This document shows positions 37,336 through 46,085 of a stretch of 64,000 bases of DNA, in pieces (positions within the stretch are counted from its first letter, which is position 1; every line of letters starts with the position of its first letter). The notes beneath the pieces are model-generated. The model saw only the letters and a list, made by a program, of their open reading frames with translations. It was not told the origin of the DNA and searched no databases. Location: positions 47,723 to 111,722 of the forward strand of contig JAZOUD010000122.1 in the NCBI GenBank assembly GCA_045658005.1, read 5' to 3'. Origin of the DNA: UBA2862 sp045658005 (GTDB lineage Bacteria; Bacillota; Clostridia; Christensenellales; Aristaeellaceae). Both the position numbers and the translations under genes were made by a program.

Positions 37336-37375
37336 CTTCGGCTGTCGACGGTCGCTTGAGAGGGGAGGGCGGCGT

Positions 37376-37837
37376 ATGGATGCGCTGGGCAACGAGCTGA
37401 ATCGGCTGCTGGTGGGCACCTATCGCGCTGCGGGCAAGATCGAGGAGATCATGCTGGACGACCTGTCCGGCGGCAAGCTGAGCCTGTCGGAGATGCGCCT
37501 GATCGAGTGCGTGGGCAGCGGCAGGCGGCGGGGCCGCACCGTCACCGAACTCTCCCAGGACCTGGACATCACCCTGCCCTCGGTCACGGCGATGGTCAAG
37601 CGGCTGACGGCCAAGGGCTACCTGGTCAAGCAGAAGGCCACGGAGGACGGCCGCCAGGTGATCATCCGCCTGACGGACGCCGGCTACCAGGCTTACGTGG
37701 GCTACCTGTTCGCCCAGCGCAAGATGATCAACGCCGTGCGAAGCAGCCTCCCCGTGGAGGACGTGGGCGTGCTGCTGCGCTCGCTGAAGGCCCTGAACGG
37801 CTTCTTCAGCGAGAAGATGGAAGAGCTTCAGCAATAA
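37376..37837 (+). CDS. MarR-family regulator of fatty-acid synthesis
   Basis: A 153-residue MarR winged-helix protein. The DNA-binding part reads VTELSQDLDITLPSVTAMVK, then GYLVKQKATEDGRQVIIRLT for the wing. As first gene of a fab operon behind an AT-rich operator it fits the FabT role (repression assisted by acyl-ACP), which is inference from position. The spacing to fabH is 84 bases and includes ATTCCCA simple repeats. Confidence 0.88.
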   Translation: MDALGNELNRLLVGTYRAAGKIEEIMLDDLSGGKLSLSEMRLIECVGSGRRRGRTVTELSQDLDITLPSVTAMVKRLTAKGYLVKQKATEDGRQVIIRLTDAGYQAYVGYLFAQRKMINAVRSSLPVEDVGVLLRSLKALNGFFSEKMEELQQ

Positions 37838-37921
37838 AGGCGAATGGGGGAAGAAGGCAGGGGCAAACCACTCCAAATTCCCAATTTCCCATTCCCAATT
37901 CCTTCAAAGGAGGTCATTCCC

Positions 37922-38869
37922 TTGAGAATACTCGGTACCGGCAGCGCCCTGCCGAAGAAGGTGGTCACCAACGACGACCTGGCCGGGTTCCTGGATACCA
38001 ACGACGAGTGGATATCCACCCGCACCGGCATACGCGAGCGCCGGGTGCTGTCGGTTGAGACGCTTCAATCCCTGGCCGAGAACGCCGGCAGGGCCGCTCT
38101 GGAGAACGCCGGGGTGGCGCCGGAGGACATCGACTGCGTGCTGGTCAGCACCGTCCAGGCGGAGACCATGTCTCCCGCCCTGGCCTGCGACGTCCAGCCG
38201 GCGCTGGGCTTGAAGTGCATGGGCATGGACATAAACGGCGGCTGCACCGGCTTTATCGCCGCGCTGGCCGTGGCCGAGGGGCTGATCGCCTCCGGTCGCG
38301 CCCGCAGGCTGCTGGTGATCAGCGCCGAGGCGCTCAGCCGCTTCGCCGACTGGACCGACCGCAGCACCTGCGTGCTGTTCGGCGACGCCGCCGGGGCCGC
38401 GGTGGTGGGCGAGGGCGAGGGCGTCGAGGACATCCGCTTCGACAGCGAGCCCCGGCACGAGGTGCTCTGCGCCCATACGCCTCCGGGCAACAGCCCATTC
38501 GCCGTCGACCCCGCCCCGGCCCAGTATCTGAAGATGCAGGGTCAGGAGGTCTACAAGTTCGCGGTCTCCCACTCCCTCAGGGACATCCGCCAGATGCTCG
38601 AGGCCCATGGGCTCAGCCCGGAGGACGTGGACTTCTACGCGCTGCACCAGGCCAATATGCGCATCCTGGAGGCCGTTCGCACCCGCCTGAAGGTGGGGGA
38701 GGAGCGCTTCCCCCACAACATCGAACGCACGGGCAACACCTCGTCGGCCACCATACCGGTGCTGCTGGACGAGCTGAACCGCGCCGGCAGGCTGAAGCCC
38801 GGCTGTCGCCTGATCCTGAACGCCTTCGGCGCGGGGCTGTGCACCGGCACGGCGCTGATCAGGTGGTAG
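37922..38869 (+). CDS. fabH: 3-oxoacyl-ACP synthase III
   Basis: A 315-residue KAS III that starts fatty-acid synthesis by condensing acyl-CoA with malonyl-ACP. Catalytic Cys (INGGCTGF), His (ALHQANMRI) and Asn (RTGNTSSATIP) are all present. I start it at TTG 37922 because AAAGGAGGT is 8 bases upstream and the protein then begins LRILGTGSALP as in the family. A longer frame would translate the simple repeats. Confidence 0.95.
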   Translation: MRILGTGSALPKKVVTNDDLAGFLDTNDEWISTRTGIRERRVLSVETLQSLAENAGRAALENAGVAPEDIDCVLVSTVQAETMSPALACDVQPALGLKCMGMDINGGCTGFIAALAVAEGLIASGRARRLLVISAEALSRFADWTDRSTCVLFGDAAGAAVVGEGEGVEDIRFDSEPRHEVLCAHTPPGNSPFAVDPAPAQYLKMQGQEVYKFAVSHSLRDIRQMLEAHGLSPEDVDFYALHQANMRILEAVRTRLKVGEERFPHNIERTGNTSSATIPVLLDELNRAGRLKPGCRLILNAFGAGLCTGTALIRW

Positions 38870-38944
38870 GAGAATAGCCACTCGGCGACGCCCGCGCCGC
38901 CATATGGGACATACATCAATAATAATTATCAGGAGGAAAGAACC

Positions 38945-39175
38945 ATGAACGAAATCTATCAGAAGATCGTCGACATCATCGTGGACGCCAAGGGCATCGA
39001 CCCCGACACCATTCACTACAGTAGCACCTTCCAGGAGCTGAACGTGGATTCCCTGGACATCGCCGAGATGACCATGACCCTCGAGGACGAATTCGGCATC
39101 ACCATCGAGCTGGAAGAGGGCGTCAACACCATCGAGGACCTGGTGAACCTGATCATGAAGAGGATGAAAGCGTAA
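38945..39175 (+). CDS. acpP: Acyl carrier protein
   Basis: A 76-residue ACP. The phosphopantetheine attachment Ser is in NVDSLDIAEM near residue 37. The overall acidic four-helix composition is typical, and the ribosome-binding site is AGGAGGAAAG. Its stop overlaps the fabK start by one base (TAATG). Confidence 0.96.
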   Translation: MNEIYQKIVDIIVDAKGIDPDTIHYSSTFQELNVDSLDIAEMTMTLEDEFGITIELEEGVNTIEDLVNLIMKRMKA

Positions 39176-40122
39176 TGCTGCGCTCCAGAGTCTGCGAGGC
39201 CATCGGCATCCGCTATCCGATCTTCCAGGGCGGCATGGCCTGGGTCTCCGACGGCAAGCTGGCGGCGGCGGTCTCAAACACCGGCGGGCTGGGCATCATA
39301 TCGGCCATGAACGCCGATGAGAACTACGTCCGCGAGCAGATTCGGCTGTGCCGCGCGATGACCGACAAGCCCTTCGGCGTGAACATCATGCTGATGAGCC
39401 CCCACGTCCAGGCGGTGGCGAAGCTGGTCGCCGAGGAGAAGGTGCCGGTGGTCACCACCGGCGCGGGCCTGCCCGGCAAGTATATGCCCGATTGGATCGA
39501 GGCCGGCATCAAGGTGGTGCCCGTGGTGCCCTCCGTGGCCATCGCCCGCAGGGTGGAGCGCGGCGGCGCCACCGCTGTGATCGCCGAGGGCACCGAATCC
39601 GGCGGCCACGTGGGCGAGCTGACCACGATGGCCCTGGTGCCCCAGGTGGTGGACGCGGTGAAGATCCCCGTGCTGGCCGCCGGCGGCATCGCCGACGGGC
39701 GGGGCATGGCCGCGGCGTTCATGCTGGGCGCCGAGGGCGTGCAGTGCGGCACCCGGTTCCTGTCCGCCTACGAGTGCGGCATCCATCCCAACTACAAGCA
39801 GAAGGTGCTGGCCGCCCGGGACATCGACACCCAGGTCACCGGCCGCAGGCTGGGCCACCCGGTCCGCGCCCTGCGCAACCCCTTCGTCAACAAATTCGCC
39901 GAGCTGGAGCGCGACCCCGCCGTCTCCGACGAGGAGCTGAGCGCCTTCGGCACCGGCGCGGTCCGCAAGGCCGCCGTGGACGGCAACCTCCAGGAGGGCA
40001 GCTTCCTCGCCGGCCAGATCGCCGCCCTGGTCAAAAAGGAGCAGAGCGCGCAGGAGATCGTCGAAGAGATGATGAATGAGTGCGAGGCGCTGCTTTCAAG
40101 AGCAGGAGAGAGGATAGAATAA
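39175..40122 (+). CDS. fabK: Enoyl-ACP reductase II
   Basis: A 315-residue FMN enzyme of the nitronate-monooxygenase fold that performs the last reduction of each elongation cycle. Family blocks are YPIFQGGMAWVSD, FGVNIMLM, TESGGHVGELTTM, and AAGGIADGRGMAAAFMLGA for the phosphate-binding loop. It is coupled to acpP by overlapping start and stop. It replaces FabI, so triclosan insensitivity would be expected from family knowledge. fabD, often next, is absent. Confidence 0.95.
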   Translation: MLRSRVCEAIGIRYPIFQGGMAWVSDGKLAAAVSNTGGLGIISAMNADENYVREQIRLCRAMTDKPFGVNIMLMSPHVQAVAKLVAEEKVPVVTTGAGLPGKYMPDWIEAGIKVVPVVPSVAIARRVERGGATAVIAEGTESGGHVGELTTMALVPQVVDAVKIPVLAAGGIADGRGMAAAFMLGAEGVQCGTRFLSAYECGIHPNYKQKVLAARDIDTQVTGRRLGHPVRALRNPFVNKFAELERDPAVSDEELSAFGTGAVRKAAVDGNLQEGSFLAGQIAALVKKEQSAQEIVEEMMNECEALLSRAGERIE

Positions 40123-40124
40123 CT

Positions 40125-40868
40125 ATGCTGAACAACAAAGTGGCCCTCGTCACCGGCGGGGCGCGGGGCATTGGACGCGCCATCGCACTGAAGCTCGCGT
40201 CCGAGGGCGCTGACATCGCGATATTGGACGCGGGCAGCCTGGAGCTGTCCGAGCAGACCGCCGGGGAGATTCGCGCGCTGGGCGTGCGGGCCTTCGCCGC
40301 CCGCTGCGACATCACCGACTACGACCAGGTGACCGAAGCCGTTTCCCGGGTGAAGGAAGCCCTGGGCGGCGTGGACATCCTGGTGAACAACGCGGGCATC
40401 ACCCGGGACAAGCTGGCGTTGCGCATGTCCCCCGAGGACTTCGACGCCGTGCTGTCCGTGAACCTGAAGGGCACCTTCCTGATGATCAAGGCCCTGTACG
40501 CCGACTTCATGAAGAAGCGTGCGGGCCGCATCATCAACATCGCCTCGATCTCCGGCCTGATGGGCAACGCCGGCCAGGCGAACTATTCCTCCTCGAAGGC
40601 GGGCGTGGTGGGCCTGACCAAGACCATCGCCCGGGAGCTGGCCAGCCGTAACGTGACCTGCAACGCCATCGCCCCCGGCTTCATCGAGACGCCGATGACG
40701 GCGAGCATGAACCAGAACGCGCTGGAGGAGGCCTGCAAGAGCATCCCGCTGCGCCGTATGGGCAAGCCCGAGGACGTGGCCGAGGTGGCGGCGTTCCTGG
40801 CCGGCGACGGCGCGGGCTACATCACCGGCTCCGTCATCAACGTGGACGGCGGCTTCTTTATGAGATAA
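40125..40868 (+). CDS. fabG: 3-oxoacyl-ACP reductase
   Basis: A 247-residue short-chain dehydrogenase that reduces beta-ketoacyl-ACP with NADPH. The cofactor loop is TGGARGIG, then NNAGIT. The catalytic Ser-Tyr-Lys are in INIASISG and ANYSSSKAG. ATG 40125 is favoured (MLNNKVALVTGG), 2 bases after the fabK stop; an in-frame start at 40080 lies inside fabK. Confidence 0.96.
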   Translation: MLNNKVALVTGGARGIGRAIALKLASEGADIAILDAGSLELSEQTAGEIRALGVRAFAARCDITDYDQVTEAVSRVKEALGGVDILVNNAGITRDKLALRMSPEDFDAVLSVNLKGTFLMIKALYADFMKKRAGRIINIASISGLMGNAGQANYSSSKAGVVGLTKTIARELASRNVTCNAIAPGFIETPMTASMNQNALEEACKSIPLRRMGKPEDVAEVAAFLAGDGAGYITGSVINVDGGFFMR

Positions 40869-40890
40869 ATACGCCACGAGAGGACATCCT

Positions 40891-42120
40891 ATGAAACGTG
40901 TAGTTATGACCGGCATCGGCGTCATCTCACCGGTGGGCAACGATGCGAAAACCTTTTTCGACAGCCTGACCCGGGGCGTGTGCGGCGTCGGGCCGATCAC
41001 CCGCTTCGACACCACCGGCTACAAGGCGACGCTGGCCGCCGAGGTGAAGGACTTCGACCCCGAGGCCGTGGGCATCGACCGGGCCCAGGCCAAGCGCACC
41101 GACCTGTTTGCCCAGTACGCCATGGCGGCGGCGATGCAGGCCGTGGCCGACAGCGGCATCGAGGGCAGGGTGGCCCCGGAGCGCTTCGGCGTGTACGTGG
41201 GCAGCGGCATCGGCGGCATGCAGACCTTCGTGCAGGAGACCGAGAAGCTGCTGAAGCGCGGCCCCACGCGGGTGTCCCCGTTCTTCATACCGATGATGAT
41301 CGGCAATATGGCGGCGGGCAACATCGCCATCCACTTCAACGCCCAGGGGCCCTGCCTGCCCGTGGTGACGGCCTGCGCCACCAGCAGCCACGCCATCGGC
41401 GAGGCGTTCCGTGCCATCAAATACGGCCACGCTGACGCCATCATCGCCGGCGGCGCCGAGGCGACCATCATCCCCCTGGCGGTGGCGGGCTTTTCCAACA
41501 TGAAGGCCCTCAGCGAGAGCGAGGACCCCAACGCCGCCTCCCTGCCCTTCGACGCCCGCCGCGCCGGCTTCGTGATGGGCGAGGGCGCGGGCATCGCGGT
41601 GCTGGAGGAGTACGAGCACGCAGTGTCCCGCGGCGCGCGGATCTACGCCGAGGTCTGCGGCTACGGCAACACCTGTGACGCCTACCACATCACCGCCCCC
41701 CACGCCGAGGCCGTCGGCGCGGCCAACGCCATCAAATTGGCGCTGGAGGAGGCCGACTGGCAAGGCGAGAAGCTGTACGTCAACGCCCACGGCACCGGCA
41801 CGCCGATGAACGACAAGGTGGAGACCCTGGCCATCAAAAAGGCCATGGGGGAGGAAGCCGCCCGGGCGGCGCTGATCAGCTCCACCAAGTCCATGACCGG
41901 CCACATGCTGGGCGCCGCCGGCGCGGTGGAGGCCATCACCTGCGCCTTGGCGCTGAAGCACGGCGTCGTGCCGCCCACCATCCACCTGACCCAGCCCGAT
42001 CCCGAGTGCGACCTGAACTATGTGCCGAGCGAGGCCGTGAAGGCCGACGTCGAGGTGGCGATTTCCTCGTCGCTGGGGTTCGGGGGACACAATGCGGTGG
42101 TGGCGCTCAGGAAATACTGA
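40891..42120 (+). CDS. fabF: 3-oxoacyl-ACP synthase II
   Basis: A 409-residue KAS II elongation enzyme. The catalytic triad is visible: Cys in VTACATSSH, His in NAHGTGTPMND, and His in KSMTGHMLGAAGA. The protein ends RKY, with its TGA stop lying inside the left arm of a palindromic repeat at 42112-42149, although the gene is mid-operon with fabZ 57 bases on. Confidence 0.96.
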   Translation: MKRVVMTGIGVISPVGNDAKTFFDSLTRGVCGVGPITRFDTTGYKATLAAEVKDFDPEAVGIDRAQAKRTDLFAQYAMAAAMQAVADSGIEGRVAPERFGVYVGSGIGGMQTFVQETEKLLKRGPTRVSPFFIPMMIGNMAAGNIAIHFNAQGPCLPVVTACATSSHAIGEAFRAIKYGHADAIIAGGAEATIIPLAVAGFSNMKALSESEDPNAASLPFDARRAGFVMGEGAGIAVLEEYEHAVSRGARIYAEVCGYGNTCDAYHITAPHAEAVGAANAIKLALEEADWQGEKLYVNAHGTGTPMNDKVETLAIKKAMGEEAARAALISSTKSMTGHMLGAAGAVEAITCALALKHGVVPPTIHLTQPDPECDLNYVPSEAVKADVEVAISSSLGFGGHNAVVALRKY

Positions 42121-42149
42121 TTTGTCGGGGAGCGACAAATCAGTATTTA
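42112..42149. repeat. Stop-region palindrome, copy 5, inside the fab operon
   Basis: GGAAATACTGATTTGTCG, loop GGGAG, CGACAAATCAGTATTTAT. The fabF stop TGA (42118-42120) is in the left arm. The fabZ ribosome-binding site follows about 15 bases later. Confidence 0.93.
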
Positions 42150-42176
42150 TCAACCCAACAAACGGAGGAAAACAAT

Positions 42177-42605
42177 ATGCCAACTGAACGCTTGAACCGC
42201 GATCAGATCGCTGAGATACTGCCCCATCGCGACGACATGGCGCTGCTGGACGAGGCGGCGCTGCTGGAGGACGGCACCGCCGAGGGCATCTACCGCGTGC
42301 GGGGCGACGAGTTCTTCCTGCGGGGCCACTTTCCGGGCAACCCGGTGGTGCCGGGCGTGATCCAGTGCGAGATCATCGCCCAGGCCTCCTGCATGCTGAT
42401 GAAGGACGCCATTCCCGGCGGCACGCCCTACTACGCGGGCATCAACAGCGTGCGCTTCCGCCGCCCGGTGCGCCCCGGCGACACCATCACCGTCCATTCC
42501 ACGCTGGTGCGCAGCAAGGGCATGCTCTTCGTCGTCAAGGGCGAAGCGAAGGTGGGCGACGAGGTTTGCGCCTCGGGCGAGTTCATGTTCATGATCGGAA
42601 AATAA
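42177..42605 (+). CDS. fabZ: 3-hydroxyacyl-ACP dehydratase
   Basis: A 142-residue hot-dog-fold dehydratase. The signature GHFPGNPVVPGVIQCEI carries the active His and Glu. ATG 42177 follows a good CGGAGG; the frame extends upstream through fabF and the palindrome without a plausible start. It is the last gene of the operon in this window. accB/accC/accD/accA and fabD do not follow. Confidence 0.95.
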   Translation: MPTERLNRDQIAEILPHRDDMALLDEAALLEDGTAEGIYRVRGDEFFLRGHFPGNPVVPGVIQCEIIAQASCMLMKDAIPGGTPYYAGINSVRFRRPVRPGDTITVHSTLVRSKGMLFVVKGEAKVGDEVCASGEFMFMIGK

Positions 42606-42631
42606 AAAACATCTCATCTTTAGTCAGGCAT

Positions 42632-42899
42632 ATTCTGATTTGTTGGGGAGAGGGCGGAGCGTCCAAAAGTAGCCTTCCCCTTTGGGGAAGGTGGATTTCC
42701 CGGAAAATGCTTGCATTGTTCCGGGAAAGACGGAAGAGGTCCTTGTCGCTGAGACAACATCAATCAGGACATAGGTGCGAGTCGCAACGTGTGGGGACCT
42801 CTTCCGGCGCTGGACGCTTCGCTAGGCCTTCGGCCACGCGCCACCTTCCCCAGAGGGGAAGGCTGTTTTGGAAACCGCATCTCCTCTACAAATCAGAAT
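42632..42899. repeat. 268-bp nested inverted-repeat element
   Basis: The outer arms ATTCTGATTTGTTGGGGAG and CTCCTCTACAAATCAGAAT match the stop-region palindrome family. Inside are a second pair, AGCCTTCCCCTTTGGGGAAG (42671-42690) with its counterpart ending at 42864, a hairpin TTTCCCGGA/TCCGGGAAA (42696-42728), and a stem CGGAAGAGGTCC/GGACCTCTTCCG (42731-42742, 42795-42806). No open frame is credible. It could be a miniature transposable element or a structured RNA. Confidence 0.75.
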
Positions 42900-42936
42900 T
42901 TGAATGCGGCTGAACAGTTAAAATATCTTTAATAAC

Positions 42937-42974
42937 CGGCTGTAGCGCGGATCAAACGATCCGCGCTACAGCCG
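42937..42974. terminator. Convergent hairpin between fabZ and cutC
   Basis: A 17-bp arm (CGGCTGTAGCGCGGATC), loop AAAC and the exact complement. Confidence 0.75.
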
Positions 42975-42983
42975 TTGCAGCCG

Positions 42984-43724
42984 CTACAGCCGCTGCCTGA
43001 TCTGCGCGATATAATCCCCGTCGATCACGCTGAAGCGGTCCTCCGGGGGGTACAGCGCGCCGCCGAAGAAGATGTCCCGGTTGCCTGCGGTGGAGGTGTC
43101 CATCACGTCCCGGAAGCGGGCCACGTGGATCTGGTCGCAGCCGGTGGCATCGACGATCCTGTCCACGTTCTTCAGGTTCACTCCCGCGCCGGGCATGATT
43201 TGTATCGCCCCCTGGGCGAATTCCATCATCTCACAGATGGCGTCGATGCCGTAAAACACGTCCGGGGCCAGGCCGCTGGTCAGCACCCGGTCTATGCCGA
43301 TGTCGATCAGCTGACCCAGCAGCTTTTTCCAGTCGGCGCAGACGTCGATGGCCCGATGGAACACCTTGGTCCTGTTCCCGGCGATGCGTGCCAGCTCGCG
43401 GGTGCGCTTCACGTCCAGGTTCCCGTCCGCGTCCAGGAAGCCGAACACCAGGCCGTCGCTGCCGTGTTCAAGCAACGCCTCGGCGTCGGCCAGGGCGGTG
43501 GCATACTCGGCTTCGGAGTAACAGAAACCCGCCTGGCGGGGCCGCACCATGGTCATGACGGGCAGGCTGGACAGCCGCTTGGCGGTGACCAGCTCGCCGA
43601 TGGAGGGTGTGAGCCCGCCGAACATCAGGCACGAATTCAACTCCACGCGGTCCGCGCCGCCCCGCTGGGCCTCCAGCACGTCGTCCACGCTGCCGCAGCA
43701 CACCTCGAGGGTGTATCGGTTCAT
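42984..43724 (-). CDS. cutC: CutC-family protein
   Basis: A 246-residue TIM-barrel protein of the CutC family, historically linked to copper homeostasis, though the enzymatic role is unsettled. The family N terminus (LEVCCGSVDDVLEAQRGGAD) and the blocks VMTMVRPRQAGFCYS and IQIMPGAGVN are present. I start it at ATG 43724, with AAGGGAG upstream. The frame extends past this into the AraC gene and is not credible there. It lies 17 bases after the AraC regulator, so they form an operon, and a sugar-related role is possible. Confidence 0.9.
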   Translation of the reverse strand: MNRYTLEVCCGSVDDVLEAQRGGADRVELNSCLMFGGLTPSIGELVTAKRLSSLPVMTMVRPRQAGFCYSEAEYATALADAEALLEHGSDGLVFGFLDADGNLDVKRTRELARIAGNRTKVFHRAIDVCADWKKLLGQLIDIGIDRVLTSGLAPDVFYGIDAICEMMEFAQGAIQIMPGAGVNLKNVDRIVDATGCDQIHVARFRDVMDTSTAGNRDIFFGGALYPPEDRFSVIDGDYIAQIRQRL

Positions 43725-43741
43725 AGGCAAAGACTCCCTTG

Positions 43742-44650
43742 TTATTTGCTGAAATCCCCATAGATTTCCCGATAGTGCGACGGCGTGCAGTTCCGGGCGC
43801 TTCGGAAAACCCGGTTGAAGGTGGCCACGCTGCCGAAGCCGGCGCTGATGGCGATTTCCTGTATGGGCTGGCGGGTGTGGATCAACAGGTTTTCGGCCAT
43901 GGCCACCCGCTTGTTGCGCAGGTATTCCGAGAAGGACTGGCCCAGCTGCTGCTTGAACATCCGGGAGAAGTAGCACCGGGAAAAGCCGGTGAAGGCGCTG
44001 ACGTCCCCCAGGGTGATGTCCCGCATGTAGTTCTGGTCGATGTACAGCCGGGCGCTGTCCACGATCTCCGGGTCGATGCGCTGGGATCGGGCGTCGTAGC
44101 TGCTCAGCTCCCGGGCCATGTTGAACTGGCCCAGGCACACGTACATCTGCAGCAGGTAGGAATAGCACATCGAATTCCACAGGAATTCCCGCCGCTCGTA
44201 GCAGTTCACCACCTGCATCAGCAGCGCGCGCACGGTGCTCTGCAGCTCCGGCTGGCCCGTCAGGTAGATGGGGGTTTTGAGCATCTCCTCCACCAGCTGC
44301 ATGTCCCGCATGCCAAACAGGTTGTCCGGCTCGAACAGCAGCAGGTAGCGGGCGCTGCCCTCGTTCATCGTCAGCCCGTGGATCCAGTTCGGCGGCACGA
44401 TCAGCACCTCGTCCGACTGCACGTTGTAGGTCTTGTCCTCCACGGTGTAGATCACCTCGCCCCGCAGCGGCATGATGATCTCCACCGCCGAATGGCAGTG
44501 GGCGTCATAGGTCCAAGGCGTCTGGGAATACCAGGCCCGCAGGGACGAGTGGTCGATATAGGTGACGTATTCCTGCTTGCCCTTTAGTATGCGAAACCCA
44601 TCGGGGAACCGGCATCGCGTCATCACATCCGACTGTGTCTTGTTTTCCAT
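43742..44650 (-). CDS. AraC-family transcriptional regulator
   Basis: A 302-residue regulator with an N-terminal cupin sensor (DAHCHSAVEIIMPLRGEVIY, then VLIVPPNWIHG) and a C-terminal double helix-turn-helix (ITLGDVSAFTGFSRCYFSRM, then EIAISAGFGSVATFNRVFR). The cupin type suggests a sugar or small metabolite ligand. ATG 44650 is preferred with GGAGG 9 bases upstream; a TTG at 44659 is also in frame. It is co-transcribed with cutC. Confidence 0.93.
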   Translation of the reverse strand: MENKTQSDVMTRCRFPDGFRILKGKQEYVTYIDHSSLRAWYSQTPWTYDAHCHSAVEIIMPLRGEVIYTVEDKTYNVQSDEVLIVPPNWIHGLTMNEGSARYLLLFEPDNLFGMRDMQLVEEMLKTPIYLTGQPELQSTVRALLMQVVNCYERREFLWNSMCYSYLLQMYVCLGQFNMARELSSYDARSQRIDPEIVDSARLYIDQNYMRDITLGDVSAFTGFSRCYFSRMFKQQLGQSFSEYLRNKRVAMAENLLIHTRQPIQEIAISAGFGSVATFNRVFRSARNCTPSHYREIYGDFSK

Positions 44651-44753
44651 AGTCCCCAACCTCCGTAAAAGCCGTTTTCAAGCGATTCTATTATAACACA
44701 AAAATAACGTCATTTCAATGGGTGGGGACAAAAAATGATACAAAAACGCGAAA

Positions 44754-45227
44754 TCACACCACAATGATTTCGCGCTTCATGCCGTGGACGTAATACTGTA
44801 TGGCGATGCGCCGGGGCGCGTCGGGGGCGGCGGCGGTGACCAGCTTCAGGTTGACGGTGACGCTGTCCCGGGGGGCCACGTCGCTGCCCTCGCCGGTGAC
44901 GGCGTACACGGCGATATCCCCCGGCGCGCCCTCCATCGAGATGTGCAGCCACTCCGCCGGGAAGAGCCCCCGGTTGCTGAGCGTCACGTTGATGTCCATC
45001 AGCCGGTAGGGGGAGGGGTCCTCCGAGAGGCTGCCCCCGTCCAGCACCTGTGGCGCGGTGCCGCCCTCCAGGATCGAGCGCACCGCCCCGAAGGCCTCCG
45101 GGTAGTCCGCCGCCGGGGCGGACTGGATCGCCACCTCGCCGCGCAGCGTCCCCCCCAGGTAAAACCACCCGCCGAACCCCAGCATCAGGACCAGCACGAC
45201 GGTGAGCAGCGCGGTGAGCTTTCGCAT
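44754..45227 (-). CDS. Small membrane-anchored protein of unknown function
   Basis: A 157-residue protein. One N-terminal hydrophobic segment (LTALLTVVLVLMLGFGGWFY) acts as a signal anchor. The remainder is an extracytoplasmic beta-rich domain (PYRLMDINVTLSNRGLFPAEW) of immunoglobulin-like character. I do not recognise the family. It stands alone between the AraC and hicA genes. Confidence 0.65.
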   Translation of the reverse strand: MRKLTALLTVVLVLMLGFGGWFYLGGTLRGEVAIQSAPAADYPEAFGAVRSILEGGTAPQVLDGGSLSEDPSPYRLMDINVTLSNRGLFPAEWLHISMEGAPGDIAVYAVTGEGSDVAPRDSVTVNLKLVTAAAPDAPRRIAIQYYVHGMKREIIVV

Positions 45228-45391
45228 GGATGACGCCTCCCGATGAACTCTGAATGAATGCTGTTGATATTATACCAGAGGTTCGTTAAGAGTATACCGG
45301 GGGGAGGGGATATATAAAACGTGTGATCGATACGGTTAGGGTATACTTCTCCACTCATGCATTGATAATCCTTCTTTGCCAATAAAAGCAC

Positions 45392-45421
45392 TTGACAACA
45401 CGTGTTGGCACGTGTTAGAAT
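45392..45421 (+). promoter_or_regulatory. hicAB promoter with palindromic operator
   Basis: TTGACA (45392-45397) and TAGAAT (45416-45421) are 18 bases apart. The spacer starts within a perfect palindrome, CAACACGTGTTG (45396-45407), followed by a further half site (GCACGTGTTA). This is a likely HicB binding site. Confidence 0.75.
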
Positions 45422-45444
45422 AAGGGAATAAAGGAGGTGAGAGA

Positions 45445-45630
45445 ATGAAAACGAGCGAGCTTGAAAAGCTGCTCAGCGAAGGCGGATGTTACTTCCTGAA
45501 GCATGGCGGCGAACACGATACCTGGTTCTGTCCTAAGACTGGAAAGAAAGTCAGAATTCACCGTCACAAGTCGAAGGAGGTGCCAAAAGGAACCGCCGAG
45601 CGCATCCTCCGGGATGCGGGACTGAAATAG
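45445..45630 (+). CDS. hicA: HicA-family mRNA interferase toxin
   Basis: A 61-residue double-stranded-RNA-binding-fold toxin. The family pattern is SELEKLLSEGGCYFLKHGG-x-H and the catalytic His region is VRIHRHKSKEVPKGTAERIL. In this family it cleaves mRNA and is neutralised by HicB. GGAGGTGAG precedes the start. The hicB start is 58 bases downstream. Confidence 0.92.
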   Translation: MKTSELEKLLSEGGCYFLKHGGEHDTWFCPKTGKKVRIHRHKSKEVPKGTAERILRDAGLK

Positions 45631-45688
45631 TCTTGCCCCCCCAGGGTTTTTCATTCTCTTGATATAATATAAGAGGAGGCCAACACCC

Positions 45689-46078
45689 ATGCGCTACGTT
45701 TATCCTGCTGTCTTTGTGCCGGAGGATGGACTGTATAACGTCACTTTTCCCGATCTTCCCGACTGCTACACCAGCGGGGAAGATCTGACCGACGCCATGT
45801 TCATGGCGCAAGACATTCTCGCCGATGTCCTCGCAGACAAGGAAGAGCAGAATGAACCTGTACCGAGCCCCAGCGAACTGTCAACACTGACCGTGCCCAC
45901 CGGCTGTACTGCTGTACTGGTCAGCGCCGACACCGATGCCTGGCGACGTGCCCACTCCGGGAAGCCCGTCAAGAAGACGCTGACCATTCCCCAGTGGCTG
46001 GACACCGCCGCCCAGGTACGCGGCATCAATTTCTCCAAGGTGCTTCAGGACGCGCTTCGCGCCCAACTGGGGGTATAG
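45689..46078 (+). CDS. hicB: HicB-family antitoxin
   Basis: A 129-residue antitoxin. The N-terminal partial RNase H-like HicB fold (YPAVFVPEDGLYNVTFPDLP, then CYTSGEDLTDAM) covers the toxin. The C terminus is a short ribbon-helix-helix-like DNA-binding tail (KKTLTIPQWLDTAAQVRGIN). The pair is compact and ends in a terminator. Confidence 0.92.
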   Translation: MRYVYPAVFVPEDGLYNVTFPDLPDCYTSGEDLTDAMFMAQDILADVLADKEEQNEPVPSPSELSTLTVPTGCTAVLVSADTDAWRRAHSGKPVKKTLTIPQWLDTAAQVRGINFSKVLQDALRAQLGV

Positions 46079-46085
46079 GACCGAC

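Noticed and set aside
40080..40124. Upstream start for fabG
   Set aside because: It lies inside fabK and adds residues unlike the family; ATG 40125 gives the standard N terminus.
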